Below are positions 20,892-32,689 of a stretch of DNA of 64,000 nucleotides, piece after piece. The DNA comes from Providencia alcalifaciens (lineage in GTDB: Bacteria; Pseudomonadota; Gammaproteobacteria; Enterobacterales; Enterobacteriaceae). How positions within the stretch are numbered: position 1 is the stretch's first letter; every line of letters begins with the position of its first letter. Under the pieces are notes generated by a model. That model ran no database searches and had not been told where the DNA came from. It worked only from the letters and a program-made list of their open reading frames with translations. The DNA is taken from positions 3,493,353 through 3,557,352 of the forward strand of contig JAOQNJ010000001.1 in the NCBI GenBank assembly GCA_025961275.1, read 5' to 3'. The position numbers and the translations under genes are program-made.

Positions 20892-22397
20892 TTAATTATT
20901 CGAGCTATTGCGCTCTTCAAGCTTTATCGGCCAATTAACATAGCCTTGCCATTGAACTTCTTGTTGCAGATTTTCCGCACGTAATGGATGATCTGCTAAC
21001 CAGCGATAAGGCAATATCACTGCTAGATCCTGCACTCTTGCATTAAGCCTCAATGCGGGTAGTGTGTCATCGCGTCGGCGACTTGCGAAGATAATGCTCA
21101 ACCGTAAAAGCCGACATAATGCATAAGCTTGTTGCATCGGTAATGCATTTTGTTGGCTAAGTGTCGCAAGGTCGATAGGGCCTTGTTGATTTCTCAATAA
21201 GGCGGCAAGTAAACGCTTTTGTGCGGGAGTGAATCCAGGTAAATCAAGATTCGTAATTAGATAACTCGCATGTTCTGGACCTTTACGGAAATCGATGCTT
21301 AAGCCAATTTCATGTAATGCACAAGTACTCGATAACAAATCACGGCAGCGTAAATCTAATTGCCAATCTTTAGCTACTTGCAAAAAGAAATGCTCTGCTA
21401 ATTGGCGAACGCGGGTGGCTTGCTCAATATCAACTTGAAAGCGGCGTTGAATATTGCGTAGTGTGCGGGCTCGGATATCTTGCTCAATCGGTAATTCGAG
21501 CATGCCGTAGACCAATCCTTCTCGCAGCGCACCACCTGCTAATGTCATGTTATCAATGGATAATGCTTCGAAGATGGCAATAAGGATCGACAGCCCACTT
21601 GGAAAAACGAGTGCTCGCTCAAAAGTAAGGCCTTCAATTTCAAGCTCTTCAAGTTTATGGCACTGAATAGCTTTGTATTTGAGCTGCCGTAGCTTATCTA
21701 ACGTAATCAGCTCATCCATGCCTTGTGCAATCATAATTTCTTGGATGGCTTGAACTGTCCCTGATGCACCAACACAAATTTTCCAGCCGTGGGTTTTTAA
21801 GGTGTCTGCAATCGGAGCTATCACAGCATGTGCTGCTGATTCGGCTTTTGCAAAATTCTCTTCGGTGAGAGAGCGGTCACTAAAATAGCGTTCAAGCCAA
21901 GTGACGCAACCCATTTCAAGGCTAAATAGCTGTTGTGCTTTTGCACCAGTACCTGTGACCAGTTCAGTACTACCACCACCGATATCAACGACTAAACGTT
22001 GTTCGGGGCCGCCCGTTGTATGTGCTACACCTTGATAAATCAAACGTGCCTCTTCTTCTCCCTGAATCACGCGGACAGTATTACCTAGAATTTCGCTGGC
22101 TTTTTCCACAAAGGTATCGGCATTTTTTGCTAACCGTAATGTTGCTGTTGCAACCACCCGAATTTGAGATGTGGGGATGTCTTGTAAGAGCTCTGAAAAG
22201 AGCCGAAGACATTGCCAGCCGCGATCCATCGCTTGTTCTGATAACATATTGTTGCTATCCAAACCAGCAGCAAGACGTACTTTGCGCTTAACTCTAGAAA
22301 TAATCTGAATGCTACCTGCAATTTCACGAACAACCAGCATATGAAAGCTGTTCGAACCTAAATCAATTGCTGCGTAGAGAGAAGATGATTTCAGCAT
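20892..22397 (-). CDS. gppA: Guanosine pentaphosphate phosphohydrolase GppA (Ppx/GppA family)
   Basis: This ASKHA-fold phosphatase converts pppGpp to ppGpp in the stringent response. The 501 residues are near the E. coli 494. The N-terminal Ppx/GppA domain (1-310) has [16 protein letters not shown] and the phosphate-binding [11 protein letters not shown] near 150. The C-terminal part (about 315-490) has the HD-like [10 protein letters not shown]. It lies 11 bp downstream of rhlB on the same strand, as in E. coli, and is probably co-transcribed with it. Confidence 0.95.
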   Translation of the reverse strand: MLKSSSLYAAIDLGSNSFHMLVVREIAGSIQIISRVKRKVRLAAGLDSNNMLSEQAMDRGWQCLRLFSELLQDIPTSQIRVVATATLRLAKNADTFVEKASEILGNTVRVIQGEEEARLIYQGVAHTTGGPEQRLVVDIGGGSTELVTGTGAKAQQLFSLEMGCVTWLERYFSDRSLTEENFAKAESAAHAVIAPIADTLKTHGWKICVGASGTVQAIQEIMIAQGMDELITLDKLRQLKYKAIQCHKLEELEIEGLTFERALVFPSGLSILIAIFEALSIDNMTLAGGALREGLVYGMLELPIEQDIRARTLRNIQRRFQVDIEQATRVRQLAEHFFLQVAKDWQLDLRCRDLLSSTCALHEIGLSIDFRKGPEHASYLITNLDLPGFTPAQKRLLAALLRNQQGPIDLATLSQQNALPMQQAYALCRLLRLSIIFASRRRDDTLPALRLNARVQDLAVILPYRWLADHPLRAENLQQEVQWQGYVNWPIKLEERNSSNN

Positions 22398-22408
22398 ATC
22401 GTTATCAC

Positions 22409-23695
22409 TCAGCCTGGACGTTTATGGTTACTACGTGGACCATTATGGCGACGTGGTGAATTGGAGTTGCGGCGAGGTCCCCCTGGACGCGGGCGATGAC
22501 GACGCTTTGGTACTGGAAGATCCGCTAATAGTGCATCACTATTGTATTTACTTACTGGGATTGAATGCTGAATATATTCTTCAATTCCTGGCAGATTCAG
22601 GGAGTATTCTTCACAGGCAAGGCTGATTGAATGACCACTTTCACCTGCTCGTCCAGTACGACCGATACGGTGTACGTAGTCTTCACAGTCATCAGGTAAA
22701 TCATAGTTAAAAACATGCGTTACCGATGGAATGTGCAATCCACGCGCCGCAACATCAGTTGCAACCAGAATATCGAGATTACCTTGAGTAAATTCTTCTA
22801 AAATACGCAGGCGTTTCTTCTGTGCAACATCACCGGTTAGTAGACCAACACGATGGCCGTCTGCGGCTAGATGAGCCCAGACATCATCACAACGATGTTT
22901 GGTATTAGCAAAGATGATACAACGCTCAGGCCACTCTTCTTCTAGCAGGGTCTGTAATAAGCGCATTTTTTCTTCGTTTGAAGGATAAAACAGTTCTTCT
23001 TTAATGCGATGACCTGTTTTTTGCAATGGTTCGACTTCGATATATTCAGGGTTATTCATTTGCTCAAAGGCTAATTCTCTCACGCGATAAGACAGTGTGG
23101 CCGAAAAGAGTAGATTCAATCTTTCCGTCACAACAGGCATACGGCGGAATAGCCAGCGAATATCTTTAATAAATCCAAGGTCGTACATGCGGTCTGCTTC
23201 ATCAAGCACAATAACTTGAATTGCACCTAAGTCAACATGACCTTGTTTGGCATAATCAATTAAACGGCCAGTTGTACCAATAAGGATATCAACGCCATTT
23301 TGGAGTACTTTTAGTTGCTCATCATAGCCATCGCCGCCATAAGCGAGGCCAATTTTTAAGCCTGTAAACTCAGCAAGTTCTTTAGAATCTGAGTAGATTT
23401 GTACAGCCAATTCTCGAGTCGGCGCCATGATTAGTGCACGAGGTTGATTGACTTTTTTACCCTCAACAGCTGGGTGGGTTAATAAATAGTGAAATGTAGA
23501 CGTTAAAAATGCTAACGTTTTGCCGGTACCTGTTTGCGCTTGCCCCGCAACATCTTTGCCTTCGACAGTGAAAGGCAAGGTATACGCCTGTATAGGCGTG
23601 CAATAATTGAAGCCTTTTTTATTCAATGCTTCAATGACTGTTGGGTGCAAGGCGAAGTCGGAAAACTTCTTTTCTGTCAAGTGTGCTTTACTCAT
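22409..23695 (-). CDS. rhlB: DEAD-box RNA helicase RhlB
   Basis: RhlB unwinds structured RNA within the RNase E degradosome. The 428-residue protein has the Q motif (FNYCTPIQA), motif I AQTGTGKT (53-60), II DEAD (165-168), III SAT and [12 protein letters not shown]. The C-terminal tail after about residue 390 is very rich in Arg, Pro, Gly and Asn, similar in kind to the basic tail of E. coli RhlB. It is divergent from trxA with 118 bp between start codons, and followed by gppA. Confidence 0.96.
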   Translation of the reverse strand: MSKAHLTEKKFSDFALHPTVIEALNKKGFNYCTPIQAYTLPFTVEGKDVAGQAQTGTGKTLAFLTSTFHYLLTHPAVEGKKVNQPRALIMAPTRELAVQIYSDSKELAEFTGLKIGLAYGGDGYDEQLKVLQNGVDILIGTTGRLIDYAKQGHVDLGAIQVIVLDEADRMYDLGFIKDIRWLFRRMPVVTERLNLLFSATLSYRVRELAFEQMNNPEYIEVEPLQKTGHRIKEELFYPSNEEKMRLLQTLLEEEWPERCIIFANTKHRCDDVWAHLAADGHRVGLLTGDVAQKKRLRILEEFTQGNLDILVATDVAARGLHIPSVTHVFNYDLPDDCEDYVHRIGRTGRAGESGHSISLACEEYSLNLPGIEEYIQHSIPVSKYNSDALLADLPVPKRRHRPRPGGPRRNSNSPRRHNGPRSNHKRPG

Positions 23696-23813
23696 AGTGT
23701 GGTAGAATATCAGTTAACGGTTGGTTTACGAAAGTGTATCTTTTGAAATAAAGCGTACTGATGCCAATTAATGTTACACTAAGTCTAAAAAAATGGTCTA
23801 TTGGAGTACAATT

Positions 23814-24140
23814 ATGAGCGACAAAATTATTCATACAACTGATGCAAGCTTTGAAGCCGAAGTGTTGAAAGCAAGTTCACCTGTTCTTGTCGATTTCTGG
23901 GCAGCATGGTGTGGTCCTTGTAAAATGATCGCGCCTATTCTTGATGAAGTGTCCGAAGAATATACAGGCAAACTGACTATCGCAAAACTGAATATTGATG
24001 ATAATCCGGCTACCGCACCAAAATACGGTATTCGTGGCATTCCGACTCTTCTGCTATTCAAAAACGGCAGTGTAGCAGCAACAAAAGTCGGTGCGTTATC
24101 TAAAACTCAGCTGAAAGAGTTTTTAGACGAAAATCTGTAA
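23814..24140 (+). CDS. trxA: Thioredoxin 1
   Basis: This small cytoplasmic disulfide reductase supplies electrons to ribonucleotide reductase and other enzymes. The active site is WCGPC (C33 and C36) and the cis-proline loop is GIPTLLLF. It has 108 residues. The frame is open from 23793, but MSDKIIH at 23814 matches E. coli TrxA, and GGAG lies upstream with suitable spacing. Rho follows after a long spacer, as in E. coli. Confidence 0.97.
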   Translation: MSDKIIHTTDASFEAEVLKASSPVLVDFWAAWCGPCKMIAPILDEVSEEYTGKLTIAKLNIDDNPATAPKYGIRGIPTLLLFKNGSVAATKVGALSKTQLKEFLDENL

Positions 24141-24848
24141 GTTGTATTAGTGGTTTGAGTCAAAACGTTTAGCGGTTTATCTATTTTATATAGAGGATCG
24201 CTAGACGTCCTCCCTGAAGCGTGATAAGTTATCTGCAATCCTCATATAGCACTCATATGAATTACTTTGTAATCCTTTGTTCTTATCTTAAATATCTGGT
24301 TAGTCAGTTTAATTACAGTTCATATCTTGTAATCTAGAGCTGTTAATGTGTTGGTTTCTGAAATTACCATCTGAAAGTTGAGTTGTCGTCATTGCAACAT
24401 TCAATAACTTCGCTTGTGGTATATTTGCAATATCAATTAAATAAAGATGAGAATGGTCTATAAGTCATCGTTGAGACTTAAACTAGTCAAACTTCGCTGG
24501 CTATTAGAAGTCGAAATTATTCAAGGTGTTAGGTTTGTGTTTTCGTGCTTTGAAAGTGTTCAATCTGCTATATTGGGATAGATGTTGTTCTAAAGATACA
24601 AAAAACTATTGCTAATATTGTTTGTGTTTCTAATAATAGGCAGCACATCACTCAGATGAATCGCCGTGATATGTTAGTGCAATCTTAGCAGTAACAATGG
24701 CAAGAATTTTTACGTATTGTTAATAGTTTTAGTTTGTAGCTATCAACAGGACGTTATAAAGTTAAACTGGCACTTATGTCTTATATATAGCTGCCTTCAA
24801 TTTACGTTCATAGTTCGAGAATTACCCCGAGTTAAAGAACCCACCATT
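24141..24848. other. trxA-rho spacer, rho leader region
   Basis: This 708-bp region carries no supported gene. In E. coli the rho gene has a long untranslated leader that mediates Rho autoregulation. The last 30 bases (GAGTTAAAGAACCCACCATT) resemble the E. coli rho translation start region. A weak stem GAGGA/TCCTC lies at 24193-24212 without a T tract, so trxA ends either at a Rho-dependent site or by read-through. No RhoL-like peptide could be identified. Confidence 0.5.
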
Positions 24849-26108
24849 ATGAATCTTACCGAATTAAAAAATACGCCAGTATCTGAATTGATTACGTTAG
24901 GCGAAAACATGGGGCTAGAGAACTTAGCCCGTATGAGAAAACAGGATATTATCTTCTCAATTTTGAAGCAGCACGCTAAGAGCGGAGAGGATATTTTCGG
25001 CGATGGCGTTCTGGAAATATTGCAGGATGGATTTGGTTTCCTACGTTCAGGAGACAGTTCTTACCTCGCAGGTCCTGATGATATCTACGTTTCTCCCAGC
25101 CAAATTCGTCGTTTTAACCTTCGCACCGGCGATACCATTTCAGGAAAAATTCGTCCTCCTAAAGAAGGTGAACGTTATTTTGCCCTATTAAAAGTTAATG
25201 AAGTTAACTTTGATAAACCTGAAAACGCCCGCAATAAAATTCTCTTTGAAAACTTAACACCTTTACATGCAAATAGTCGTCTTCGTATGGAACGTGGAAA
25301 TGGTTCAACTGAAGATTTAACTGCCCGCGTGTTGGATTTAGCTGCTCCTATTGGGCGTGGCCAACGTGGTCTTATTGTTGCACCACCAAAAGCAGGTAAA
25401 ACCATGTTACTGCAAAATATTGCAGCGAACATTGCTCATAATCATCCTGACTGCGTACTTATGGTATTGCTAATCGATGAGCGTCCAGAAGAAGTCACTG
25501 AAATGCAGCGCTTGGTTAAAGGTGAAGTTATCGCTTCGACTTTTGATGAGCCAGCCGCGCGCCACGTTCAAGTTGCTGAAATGGTAATTGAAAAAGCAAA
25601 ACGTCTCGTTGAGCATAAAAAAGACGTTATTATTTTACTTGATTCTATCACTCGTCTTGCACGAGCGTACAACACAGTAGTTCCTTCTTCAGGTAAAGTT
25701 TTAACAGGTGGTGTGGATGCAAATGCGTTACATCGTCCTAAGCGTTTCTTTGGTGCTGCACGTAATGTTGAAGAAGGTGGTAGTTTAACTATTATTGCGA
25801 CTGCTCTCGTTGATACTGGTTCTAAAATGGACGAAGTTATTTACGAAGAGTTTAAAGGTACAGGTAACATGGAATTACACCTGTCCCGTAAGATCGCAGA
25901 AAAACGTGTATTCCCAGCGATTGATTACAATCGTTCAGGTACACGTAAAGAAGAACTGCTAACGACGCAAGAAGAATTACAAAAAATGTGGATCCTACGT
26001 AAGATTATTCACCCAATGGGCGAAATCGATGCAATGGAATTCCTCATCAGCAAATTAGCAATGACTAAAACCAATGAAGACTTTTTCGATTTCATGAAAA
26101 GAGCATAA
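24849..26108 (+). CDS. rho: Transcription termination factor Rho
   Basis: Rho is the hexameric RNA-dependent ATPase that ends transcription. The 419 residues equal E. coli Rho and are almost identical to it. The N-terminal Rho-N and cold-shock RNA-binding domains (1-130) include GFGFLR. The ATPase core has Walker A APPKAGKT near 178-185 and Walker [11 protein letters not shown], plus the Q-loop and R-loop regions. The frame is open from 24717, but the ATG at 24849 matches the E. coli start exactly ([14 protein letters not shown]). A terminator with nine T residues follows at 26264. Confidence 0.98.
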   Translation: MNLTELKNTPVSELITLGENMGLENLARMRKQDIIFSILKQHAKSGEDIFGDGVLEILQDGFGFLRSGDSSYLAGPDDIYVSPSQIRRFNLRTGDTISGKIRPPKEGERYFALLKVNEVNFDKPENARNKILFENLTPLHANSRLRMERGNGSTEDLTARVLDLAAPIGRGQRGLIVAPPKAGKTMLLQNIAANIAHNHPDCVLMVLLIDERPEEVTEMQRLVKGEVIASTFDEPAARHVQVAEMVIEKAKRLVEHKKDVIILLDSITRLARAYNTVVPSSGKVLTGGVDANALHRPKRFFGAARNVEEGGSLTIIATALVDTGSKMDEVIYEEFKGTGNMELHLSRKIAEKRVFPAIDYNRSGTRKEELLTTQEELQKMWILRKIIHPMGEIDAMEFLISKLAMTKTNEDFFDFMKRA

Positions 26109-26263
26109 TTACTTAATTATCAATATTCAAAATAATTGAGTTATATGTATGCGAAAAGCGAAACTATTACGAGACCATATGTAACACTTGGCTCGGGTAG
26201 TCGAGTTAAGATAACGCCGATATCACTTGAAATATGGCGAATATATCATTGTGTTCAATAAAG

Positions 26264-26289
26264 CGCTGTCAATGACAGCGTTTTTTTTT
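26264..26289 (+). terminator. rho: rho terminator
   Basis: CGCTGTC (26264-26270) and GACAGCG (26274-26280) form a 7-bp stem with an AAT loop, followed by nine T residues. Located 155 nt after the rho stop. Confidence 0.92.
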
Positions 26290-26952
26290 ACCTTTATATG
26301 ATGTTTTTTATGAGCATACAGTTCATTTATTTCTAGATAGCGATGTCAAAACTTTGTTATCTTTCTTAAATTTACGTTATATCTTTATTTCAATACTCGT
26401 TAATCATCATTCAATGATGTTGATTTATAATACTGAGATATGATTCACAGTAATTAAACAGGGCTTACTCGAAAAATAATCTTTTTTATATTAGCTTTTT
26501 TGATCAACTCAATGGAAAATCAATTGTTGGATAGAATAGTTCATTATTTTATTCAAGCAATAAGTAGCTTAGCGAAATCAATACGTATATTCAGTGTGTT
26601 CATTTATTTAATGATAGCCCCATCTACTTAATGGAATTTTCTTAATTATTAGAAAAGGTTCATTTATTAAACGAAAAAGATGTATGAATTTATAATCATA
26701 GATAGTTGCTGTTCTTTATGGCATGCATATTGCTTTGATTAAGTATAAAATTAATTAATAAGACTACATAGTCAATTGAGATTTTTAAAAGTATGACTCT
26801 GATAGCTATGTTATGTCGGTCTAATATATAGTTATTAAAGATAGGTCTTATGGTAGTTATCTCATTTTAGATGATAATGGATTTGCTCATGACTCAGCAT
26901 GAGCGCAAACATTTTAGTGTTAGGTTAAATAAAAAGATAAGAGAGTTGACTC
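26290..26952. other. AT-rich upstream region of the ECA operon
   Basis: This 663-bp stretch carries no supported gene. It presumably holds the wec operon promoter, but I could not choose a -35/-10 pair with confidence. No JUMPstart (ops) element was seen. An ERIC-like arm lies just upstream of the rho terminator at 26225-26246. Confidence 0.5.
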
Positions 26953-28038
26953 GTGGATACCGCACAATTTATTACTAGCCTTTTTTATGTTTTTTTGTTC
27001 ACGTTAGTATTTATTTTTCTCGCTCGAATTGTTGCAACAAAAATCGGGTTGGTAGATAAACCTAACTTTAGGAAAAAACACGTAGGATTGGTCCCTTTAG
27101 TTGGGGGAATAACTGTCTTTTTTGGCGTTTGTTTTGCATTTTTAATCACTGAGGAATATATCCCTCACAAATGGCTCTATCTAATTTGTGCTGGCCTTCT
27201 TGTATTCATTGGGGCTCTCGATGATCGGTTTGATATTAGCGTTAAGCTAAGAGCCGGTGTTCAGGCAATGGTTGCTGTAGCCATGATGACGATTGCCGAC
27301 CTGAAATTAGAATCATTAGGGCATGCATTTGGTCCATGGGAACTTGTGCTTGGTCCATTTGGTTATATTGTCACTTTATTTGCTGTATGGGCTGCAATCA
27401 ATGCTTTTAATATGGTTGATGGCATCGATGGACTTTTAGGTGGACTATCCTGCGTATCTTTTGGTGCATTAGGTTTTCTACTGTACCAAGGTGGTAGTTA
27501 TGCGCTCGCATTTTGGTGTTTTGCGTTTATTGCAGCTATTCTTCCTTATATCTTCTTAAACTTAGGCCTGCTAGGTCGCCGCTTTAAAGTCTTTATGGGG
27601 GATGCGGGCAGTACGCTTATTGGTTTTACCGTAATTTGGATTCTGGTTGAATCAACACAGGAAACAGTGCATCCAATTAATCCAGTAACAGCATTATGGA
27701 TTATTGCGATTCCATTAATGGATATGGTTGCGATTATGTATCGTCGTATCCGTAAAGGAATGAGTCCATTTTCACCTGATCGTCAACATATCCATCATTT
27801 AATTATGCGTTCAGGTTTTACACCGAAAGGTGCTTTTGTCCTTATCACTCTGTCTGCTGCATTTTTAGCGTGCGTGGGAATTATCGGTGAAAAAGTAACA
27901 TTTGTCCCAGAATGGGTAATGTTGGCATTATTTTTGCTTGTATTCTTAATGTATGGTTATTGCATTAAACGCGCTTGGAAAGTGGCTCGTTTTATTAAGC
28001 GCACTAGACGTCGTATGCGTAGAGGTGCAGTACGGTAA
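26953..28038 (+). CDS. wecA: UDP-GlcNAc:undecaprenyl-phosphate GlcNAc-1-phosphate transferase WecA
   Basis: WecA starts ECA (and often O-antigen) synthesis by putting GlcNAc-1-P on undecaprenyl phosphate. The 361-residue protein has about eleven membrane segments. Family motifs include ALDDRFDI, AFNMVDGIDGLLGG, FMGDAGST and the cytoplasmic loop PFSPDRQHIHHLIMR. The start is GTG at 26953. The C-terminus is strongly basic (RRRMRRGAVR). It is the first gene of a 12-gene operon in the same order as E. coli. Confidence 0.96.
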   Translation: MDTAQFITSLFYVFLFTLVFIFLARIVATKIGLVDKPNFRKKHVGLVPLVGGITVFFGVCFAFLITEEYIPHKWLYLICAGLLVFIGALDDRFDISVKLRAGVQAMVAVAMMTIADLKLESLGHAFGPWELVLGPFGYIVTLFAVWAAINAFNMVDGIDGLLGGLSCVSFGALGFLLYQGGSYALAFWCFAFIAAILPYIFLNLGLLGRRFKVFMGDAGSTLIGFTVIWILVESTQETVHPINPVTALWIIAIPLMDMVAIMYRRIRKGMSPFSPDRQHIHHLIMRSGFTPKGAFVLITLSAAFLACVGIIGEKVTFVPEWVMLALFLLVFLMYGYCIKRAWKVARFIKRTRRRMRRGAVR

Positions 28039-28068
28039 CAACAAACGGAAAAATAGAGGTTCTGTGCA

Positions 28069-29127
28069 GTGAAAAACTCAGAAACACAACCTAATCAGTA
28101 TCAACCGCCGATAGAACCGGAATTGGATATCCGTGGTTTGTGCCGCTCCTTATGGCAAGGTAAAATTTGGATCGTCGCAATTGCAGTTATTTTTGCTGCT
28201 ATTGCACTGGGCTCATCCTATTTTATGCAGCAAAAATGGAGTTCAACTGCGATTACAGACTTACCAACAGTGAACAATTTGGGAAGTTATTATTCGCAGA
28301 AACAGTTTTTGCGCAATCTTGATTCTCGTATCAACTCTGCGGGTCAAGAAGGCCAATTACCAACAATTGCGAATGAAGCTTATCAAGAGTTTATCAAGCA
28401 GATTGGCGCTTATGATACGCGACGTCAGTTTTGGCTAACCACCGATTATTACAAGCAGCGTTTAGAGAACGATCCTAAAGCAGACGCAGCACTGTTGGAT
28501 GAATTGATTGATAATATCGAATTTACACCAGCAGATAGTCTGAAGAATGTGCCTGACAGTATTAAGTTAGTGGCCGAAACTTCAACAGATGCAAATCAAT
28601 TATTACGTGAATATACGCAGTTTGCTAACCAGCGAGCAACGACAAACTTGAATGATGAACTCAAGGGAACTTGGGCAACGAAAATGCAATCCATGAAAGC
28701 GTTAGTAAAACGTGAAGATATGGTTGCTGATGCTGCCTATGAAAGACGCTTGAATGTCCTTGAACAAGCATTGAAAGTTGCGCAAAAACAGGGTATTTCA
28801 CGTAATCAGAGCACAGCTCCGGTTGATGAAATTCCAGACTCTAAAATGTTTATGTTAGGCGTTCCATTACTGGAAGCTCAAATAGAAACGTTAAAAGCAA
28901 CAGGTCCCGATCATAACACTGAATATGATCAGAATATCGCAATGTTATCGACATTGAATGTTGGACCAACTCTCCAAGATAATTTTCAGGCTTATCGTTA
29001 TTTACGAACACCTGAAGATCCCGTCAAACGTGATAGTCCACGTAGAGCCTTTATGATGGTTCTGTGGGGTGCTATTGGTGCATTGGTTGGTGCGGGCATA
29101 GTACTTGCTCGTCGACGCTCATCCTGA
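28069..29127 (+). CDS. wzzE: ECA polysaccharide chain-length determinant WzzE
   Basis: WzzE is an inner-membrane co-polymerase that sets the modal length of ECA chains. The 352-residue protein has the expected topology: a transmembrane helix at about 33-53, a long periplasmic region rich in alpha helix, and a second helix at about 326-346 followed by a short basic tail. A proline-rich stretch precedes the second helix (TPEDPVKRDSPRRAF), typical of Wzz proteins. Start is GTG, with AGAGGT eight bases upstream. It lies 30 bp after wecA. Confidence 0.94.
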   Translation: MKNSETQPNQYQPPIEPELDIRGLCRSLWQGKIWIVAIAVIFAAIALGSSYFMQQKWSSTAITDLPTVNNLGSYYSQKQFLRNLDSRINSAGQEGQLPTIANEAYQEFIKQIGAYDTRRQFWLTTDYYKQRLENDPKADAALLDELIDNIEFTPADSLKNVPDSIKLVAETSTDANQLLREYTQFANQRATTNLNDELKGTWATKMQSMKALVKREDMVADAAYERRLNVLEQALKVAQKQGISRNQSTAPVDEIPDSKMFMLGVPLLEAQIETLKATGPDHNTEYDQNIAMLSTLNVGPTLQDNFQAYRYLRTPEDPVKRDSPRRAFMMVLWGAIGALVGAGIVLARRRSS

Positions 29128-29226
29128 TTTTTTATTGGTGGCTGACTTCTGCATCAGCCACCGCGTAAAGTCATTATAATTAAATAAAAGCAGATAACTG
29201 CATCAGATAAATATAAGAGAGTCACT

Positions 29227-30357
29227 GTGAAAGTATTGACTGTATTCGGCACTCGACCGGAAGCCATTAAGATGGCTCCATTGGTTCACGCACTTGCTAA
29301 TGATACCGCTTTTGAAGCTAAAGTTTGTGTTACGGCCCAGCACCGAGAAATGCTCGATCAGGTACTGAAACTATTTGAGATCACACCCGATTACGATCTC
29401 AACATTATGAAACCAGGACAAGATTTAACTGACATCACGTGTCGTATTCTCGAAGGATTGAAAGCGGTATTTGCTGATTTTCAACCCGATGTTGTTTTAG
29501 TGCATGGCGATACTGCGACGACAATGGCGACAAGTCTTGCAGCATTCTACCATCGTATTCCTGTTGGACATGTGGAAGCTGGATTACGTACCGGTAATCT
29601 CTATTCACCGTGGCCTGAAGAAGCTAACCGCAAAATTGCGGGTCACCTAGCCATGTTCCATTTCGCACCAACAGAAAACTCACGGCAGAATCTATTGAAA
29701 GAGTCCATCCCTGATAATCATATTTTTGTGACAGGAAATAGCGTCATAGATGCGTTGTTATGGGTTCGAGACAAGGTCATGAGCGATAAGCATATGGCTG
29801 AAAAATTGGCGGCTAATTACCCTTTTATTGATCCAAATAAAAAAATGATTTTGGTCACTGGCCATCGCCGTGAAAGTTTTGGCGGTGGTTTTGAACGCAT
29901 TTGTCATGCATTGGCTGAAATTGCTCAGACTCATCCTGATGTTCAAGTGGTTTATCCTGTCCATTTGAACCCAAATGTCAGTGAGCCTGTGAAACGTATT
30001 TTACATGATATTGATAATATTATTCTTATTACCCCGCAAGAGTATCTGCCTTTTGTTTATCTGATGAATCATGCTTATATGATTTTGACTGATTCAGGCG
30101 GAATTCAGGAAGAGGCACCATCATTAGGCAAACCCGTTTTGGTGATGAGAGACACAACTGAGCGCCCAGAAGCCGTTGAGGCTGGAACTGTGCATCTTGT
30201 GGGTACTGACACACAAAAAATTGTTGCAGAAGTTAACCGGTTACTGACAGATGAAGCGGAATATCATGCAATGAGCCGCGCTCATAACCCTTATGGGGAT
30301 GGTCATGCTTGTCAGCGTATTCTTGAAGCATTAAAAAGCAATCAGGTGAAATTATGA
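29227..30357 (+). CDS. wecB: UDP-N-acetylglucosamine 2-epimerase (non-hydrolysing)
   Basis: WecB converts UDP-GlcNAc to UDP-ManNAc, the precursor of ManNAcA in ECA. The 376 residues match the E. coli length. GT-B fold signatures include [13 protein letters not shown] at the N-terminus, [27 protein letters not shown] and [20 protein letters not shown]. The start is GTG. Its stop overlaps the wecC start by four bases. Confidence 0.97.
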   Translation: MKVLTVFGTRPEAIKMAPLVHALANDTAFEAKVCVTAQHREMLDQVLKLFEITPDYDLNIMKPGQDLTDITCRILEGLKAVFADFQPDVVLVHGDTATTMATSLAAFYHRIPVGHVEAGLRTGNLYSPWPEEANRKIAGHLAMFHFAPTENSRQNLLKESIPDNHIFVTGNSVIDALLWVRDKVMSDKHMAEKLAANYPFIDPNKKMILVTGHRRESFGGGFERICHALAEIAQTHPDVQVVYPVHLNPNVSEPVKRILHDIDNIILITPQEYLPFVYLMNHAYMILTDSGGIQEEAPSLGKPVLVMRDTTERPEAVEAGTVHLVGTDTQKIVAEVNRLLTDEAEYHAMSRAHNPYGDGHACQRILEALKSNQVKL

Positions 30358-31616
30358 GTTTTGAAACTATTTCTGTTATCGGCCTTGGTTATATTGGTTT
30401 ACCTACAGCAGCGGCTTTTGCATCACGTAAAAAGCAAGTTGTTGGCGTTGATGTCAACCAGCATGCAGTTGATACCATTAATCAGGGTAAAATCCACATT
30501 GTTGAACCAGAGCTTGACCAAGTCGTAAAAGCGGCTGTTGAAGCAGGTCATCTGAAAGCCTTTACTAAGCCGCAACCAGCGGATGCCTATTTAATTGCAG
30601 TACCAACACCGTTTAAAGGCGAACACGAGCCAGATCTGACTTATGTGAGAGCGGCTGCGGAATCTATCGCACCCGTATTGAAAAAAGGCGATTTAGTTAT
30701 CTTAGAATCGACCTCTCCAGTGGGTACGACTGAGCAAATGTCTGAATGGATGGCGCAAGCACGTCCTGATTTAACGTTCCCTCATCAAGCTGGCGAAGAG
30801 GCAGATATCGACGTCGCTTACTGTCCTGAGCGTGTGTTGCCGGGGCAAGTTATGGTTGAGTTGATTAAAAATGACCGTGTTGTTGGGGGCATGACACCAA
30901 AATCGTCCTTGCGTGCAAGCGATCTGTATAACATCTTCCTTGAAGGTGAGTGTGTTATTACTAACTCCAGAACCGCCGAAATGTGTAAATTAACGGAAAA
31001 TAGCTTCCGTGATGTCAACATTGCATTTGCAAACGAATTATCGCTGATTTGTGCAGACCAAGATATCAATGTCTGGGAACTAATCAGCTTGGCTAACCGC
31101 CATCCACGCGTCAATATTTTACAGCCAGGCCCAGGTGTTGGTGGCCACTGTATTGCCGTTGATCCATGGTTTATTGTGGCGCAAAACCCGCAACAATCTC
31201 GTTTGATCCATACGGCACGTTTAGTGAATGATGGCAAACCAATTTGGGTTGTTGACCAAGTGAAAGCCGCAGTTGCAGACTGTTTAGCCGAAACAGGTAA
31301 AAAAGCCAGTGAAGTCACGATTGCCTGCTTTGGACTTTCCTTTAAACCGAATATTGATGATCTACGTGAAAGCCCAGCAATGCACATCACTAAGATGATT
31401 GCTAATTGGAATAAAGGTAAAACTTATGCTGTTGAACCACATATCCATGAATTACCAACGGCATTAAAAGGTATCGCTGAATTGGTCTCAATTGAAGATG
31501 CGGTGACAGATGCAGATATTATTTTAATGCTCGTTGATCACACACTATTTAAAGGCATTGAAGGGTCATTGATCACGCAGAAATGGGTGGTTGATACCAA
31601 AGGAGTTTGGCGTTGA
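30354..31616 (+). CDS. wecC: UDP-N-acetyl-D-mannosaminuronate dehydrogenase
   Basis: WecC oxidises UDP-ManNAc to UDP-ManNAcA in two NAD-dependent steps. The 420 residues include the N-terminal Rossmann motif [10 protein letters not shown] (about 8-17), the SPVGTT motif, the central helix region with [16 protein letters not shown], and the catalytic cysteine in [14 protein letters not shown] near 265. Translation is probably coupled to wecB through the ATGA overlap. Its stop overlaps the TTG start of rffG. Confidence 0.97.
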   Translation: MSFETISVIGLGYIGLPTAAAFASRKKQVVGVDVNQHAVDTINQGKIHIVEPELDQVVKAAVEAGHLKAFTKPQPADAYLIAVPTPFKGEHEPDLTYVRAAAESIAPVLKKGDLVILESTSPVGTTEQMSEWMAQARPDLTFPHQAGEEADIDVAYCPERVLPGQVMVELIKNDRVVGGMTPKSSLRASDLYNIFLEGECVITNSRTAEMCKLTENSFRDVNIAFANELSLICADQDINVWELISLANRHPRVNILQPGPGVGGHCIAVDPWFIVAQNPQQSRLIHTARLVNDGKPIWVVDQVKAAVADCLAETGKKASEVTIACFGLSFKPNIDDLRESPAMHITKMIANWNKGKTYAVEPHIHELPTALKGIAELVSIEDAVTDADIILMLVDHTLFKGIEGSLITQKWVVDTKGVWR

Positions 31617-32680
31617 AACGTATTCTCATCACAGGTGGAGCCGGTTTTATAGGCTCTGCAGTTGTTCGTCATATCATCGAGAATACCAATGACAGTGCGA
31701 TTGTTGTCGATTGCCTGACTTATGCGGGTAACTTAGAGTCATTGAGCGAAGTCTCGAAGAGTGAACGTTATGCGTTTGCACAGGTTGATATCTGCAACCG
31801 AGCTGCGCTCGATAGCGTTTTTGCTGAGTATCAACCAGACGCAGTGATGCATTTGGCTGCGGAAAGTCATGTTGACCGTTCTATTGATGGTCCAACTGCA
31901 TTTATTGAAACCAATATTGTCGGAACTTATACCTTATTAGAGGCCGCTCGTCAGTATTGGATGGAACTTGAAGCTGAGAAGAAAGCGGCTTTCCGTTTTC
32001 ACCATATTTCCACTGACGAAGTGTATGGCGATTTGGACGGACCTGATGGCTTTTTTACGGAAACGACACCATATGCTCCAAGCAGTCCTTATTCAGCCTC
32101 TAAAGCATCAAGCGATCATTTAGTGCGAGCTTGGCAGCGGACATATGGTTTACCCACCATGATCACCAACTGTTCGAATAATTATGGGCCTTATCATTTT
32201 CCAGAGAAGTTGATCCCGTTAATTATTCTCAATGCATTAGCTGGCAAACCATTACCCGTTTATGGCAAAGGTGAACAGATCCGTGATTGGTTATTTGTGG
32301 AAGACCATGCACGAGCATTGCATTTAGTCGCAACGACCGCGCAACCGGGTACAACTTACAATATCGGTGGCCACAATGAGCGCCGTAATATTGATGTTGT
32401 CGAAACTATTTGTGAATTGCTTGAAGAACTTCATCCTCAGAAGCCACAAGGTGTTACGCACTATCGTGATTTAATCACTTATGTGACGGATAGACCTGGC
32501 CATGATATGCGTTATGCCATTGATGCCGATAAGATTGCACGTGAATTAGGCTGGACTCCACAAGAAACCTTTGAGTCGGGCATTCGTAAAACAGTGTTGT
32601 GGTATTTGAATAATGAAACTTGGTGGCGCCGTGTACTCGATGGTTCTTACGCAGGCGAACGCCTTGGTTTAGGCAGTTAA
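31613..32680 (+). CDS. rffG: dTDP-glucose 4,6-dehydratase (RffG)
   Basis: RffG is a short-chain dehydrogenase/reductase that makes dTDP-4-keto-6-deoxyglucose, the precursor of dTDP-Fuc4NAc. The NAD motif [10 protein letters not shown] is at the N-terminus, the active site has STDEVYGDL and [10 protein letters not shown] choose the TTG at 31613, since AAGGAG lies seven bases before it and the product is 355 residues as in E. coli. An alternative TTG at 31607 is only one base from that Shine-Dalgarno. The start overlaps the wecC stop as TTGA. Confidence 0.95.
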   Translation: MKRILITGGAGFIGSAVVRHIIENTNDSAIVVDCLTYAGNLESLSEVSKSERYAFAQVDICNRAALDSVFAEYQPDAVMHLAAESHVDRSIDGPTAFIETNIVGTYTLLEAARQYWMELEAEKKAAFRFHHISTDEVYGDLDGPDGFFTETTPYAPSSPYSASKASSDHLVRAWQRTYGLPTMITNCSNNYGPYHFPEKLIPLIILNALAGKPLPVYGKGEQIRDWLFVEDHARALHLVATTAQPGTTYNIGGHNERRNIDVVETICELLEELHPQKPQGVTHYRDLITYVTDRPGHDMRYAIDADKIARELGWTPQETFESGIRKTVLWYLNNETWWRRVLDGSYAGERLGLGS

Positions 32681-32689
32681 GGGGATCTC

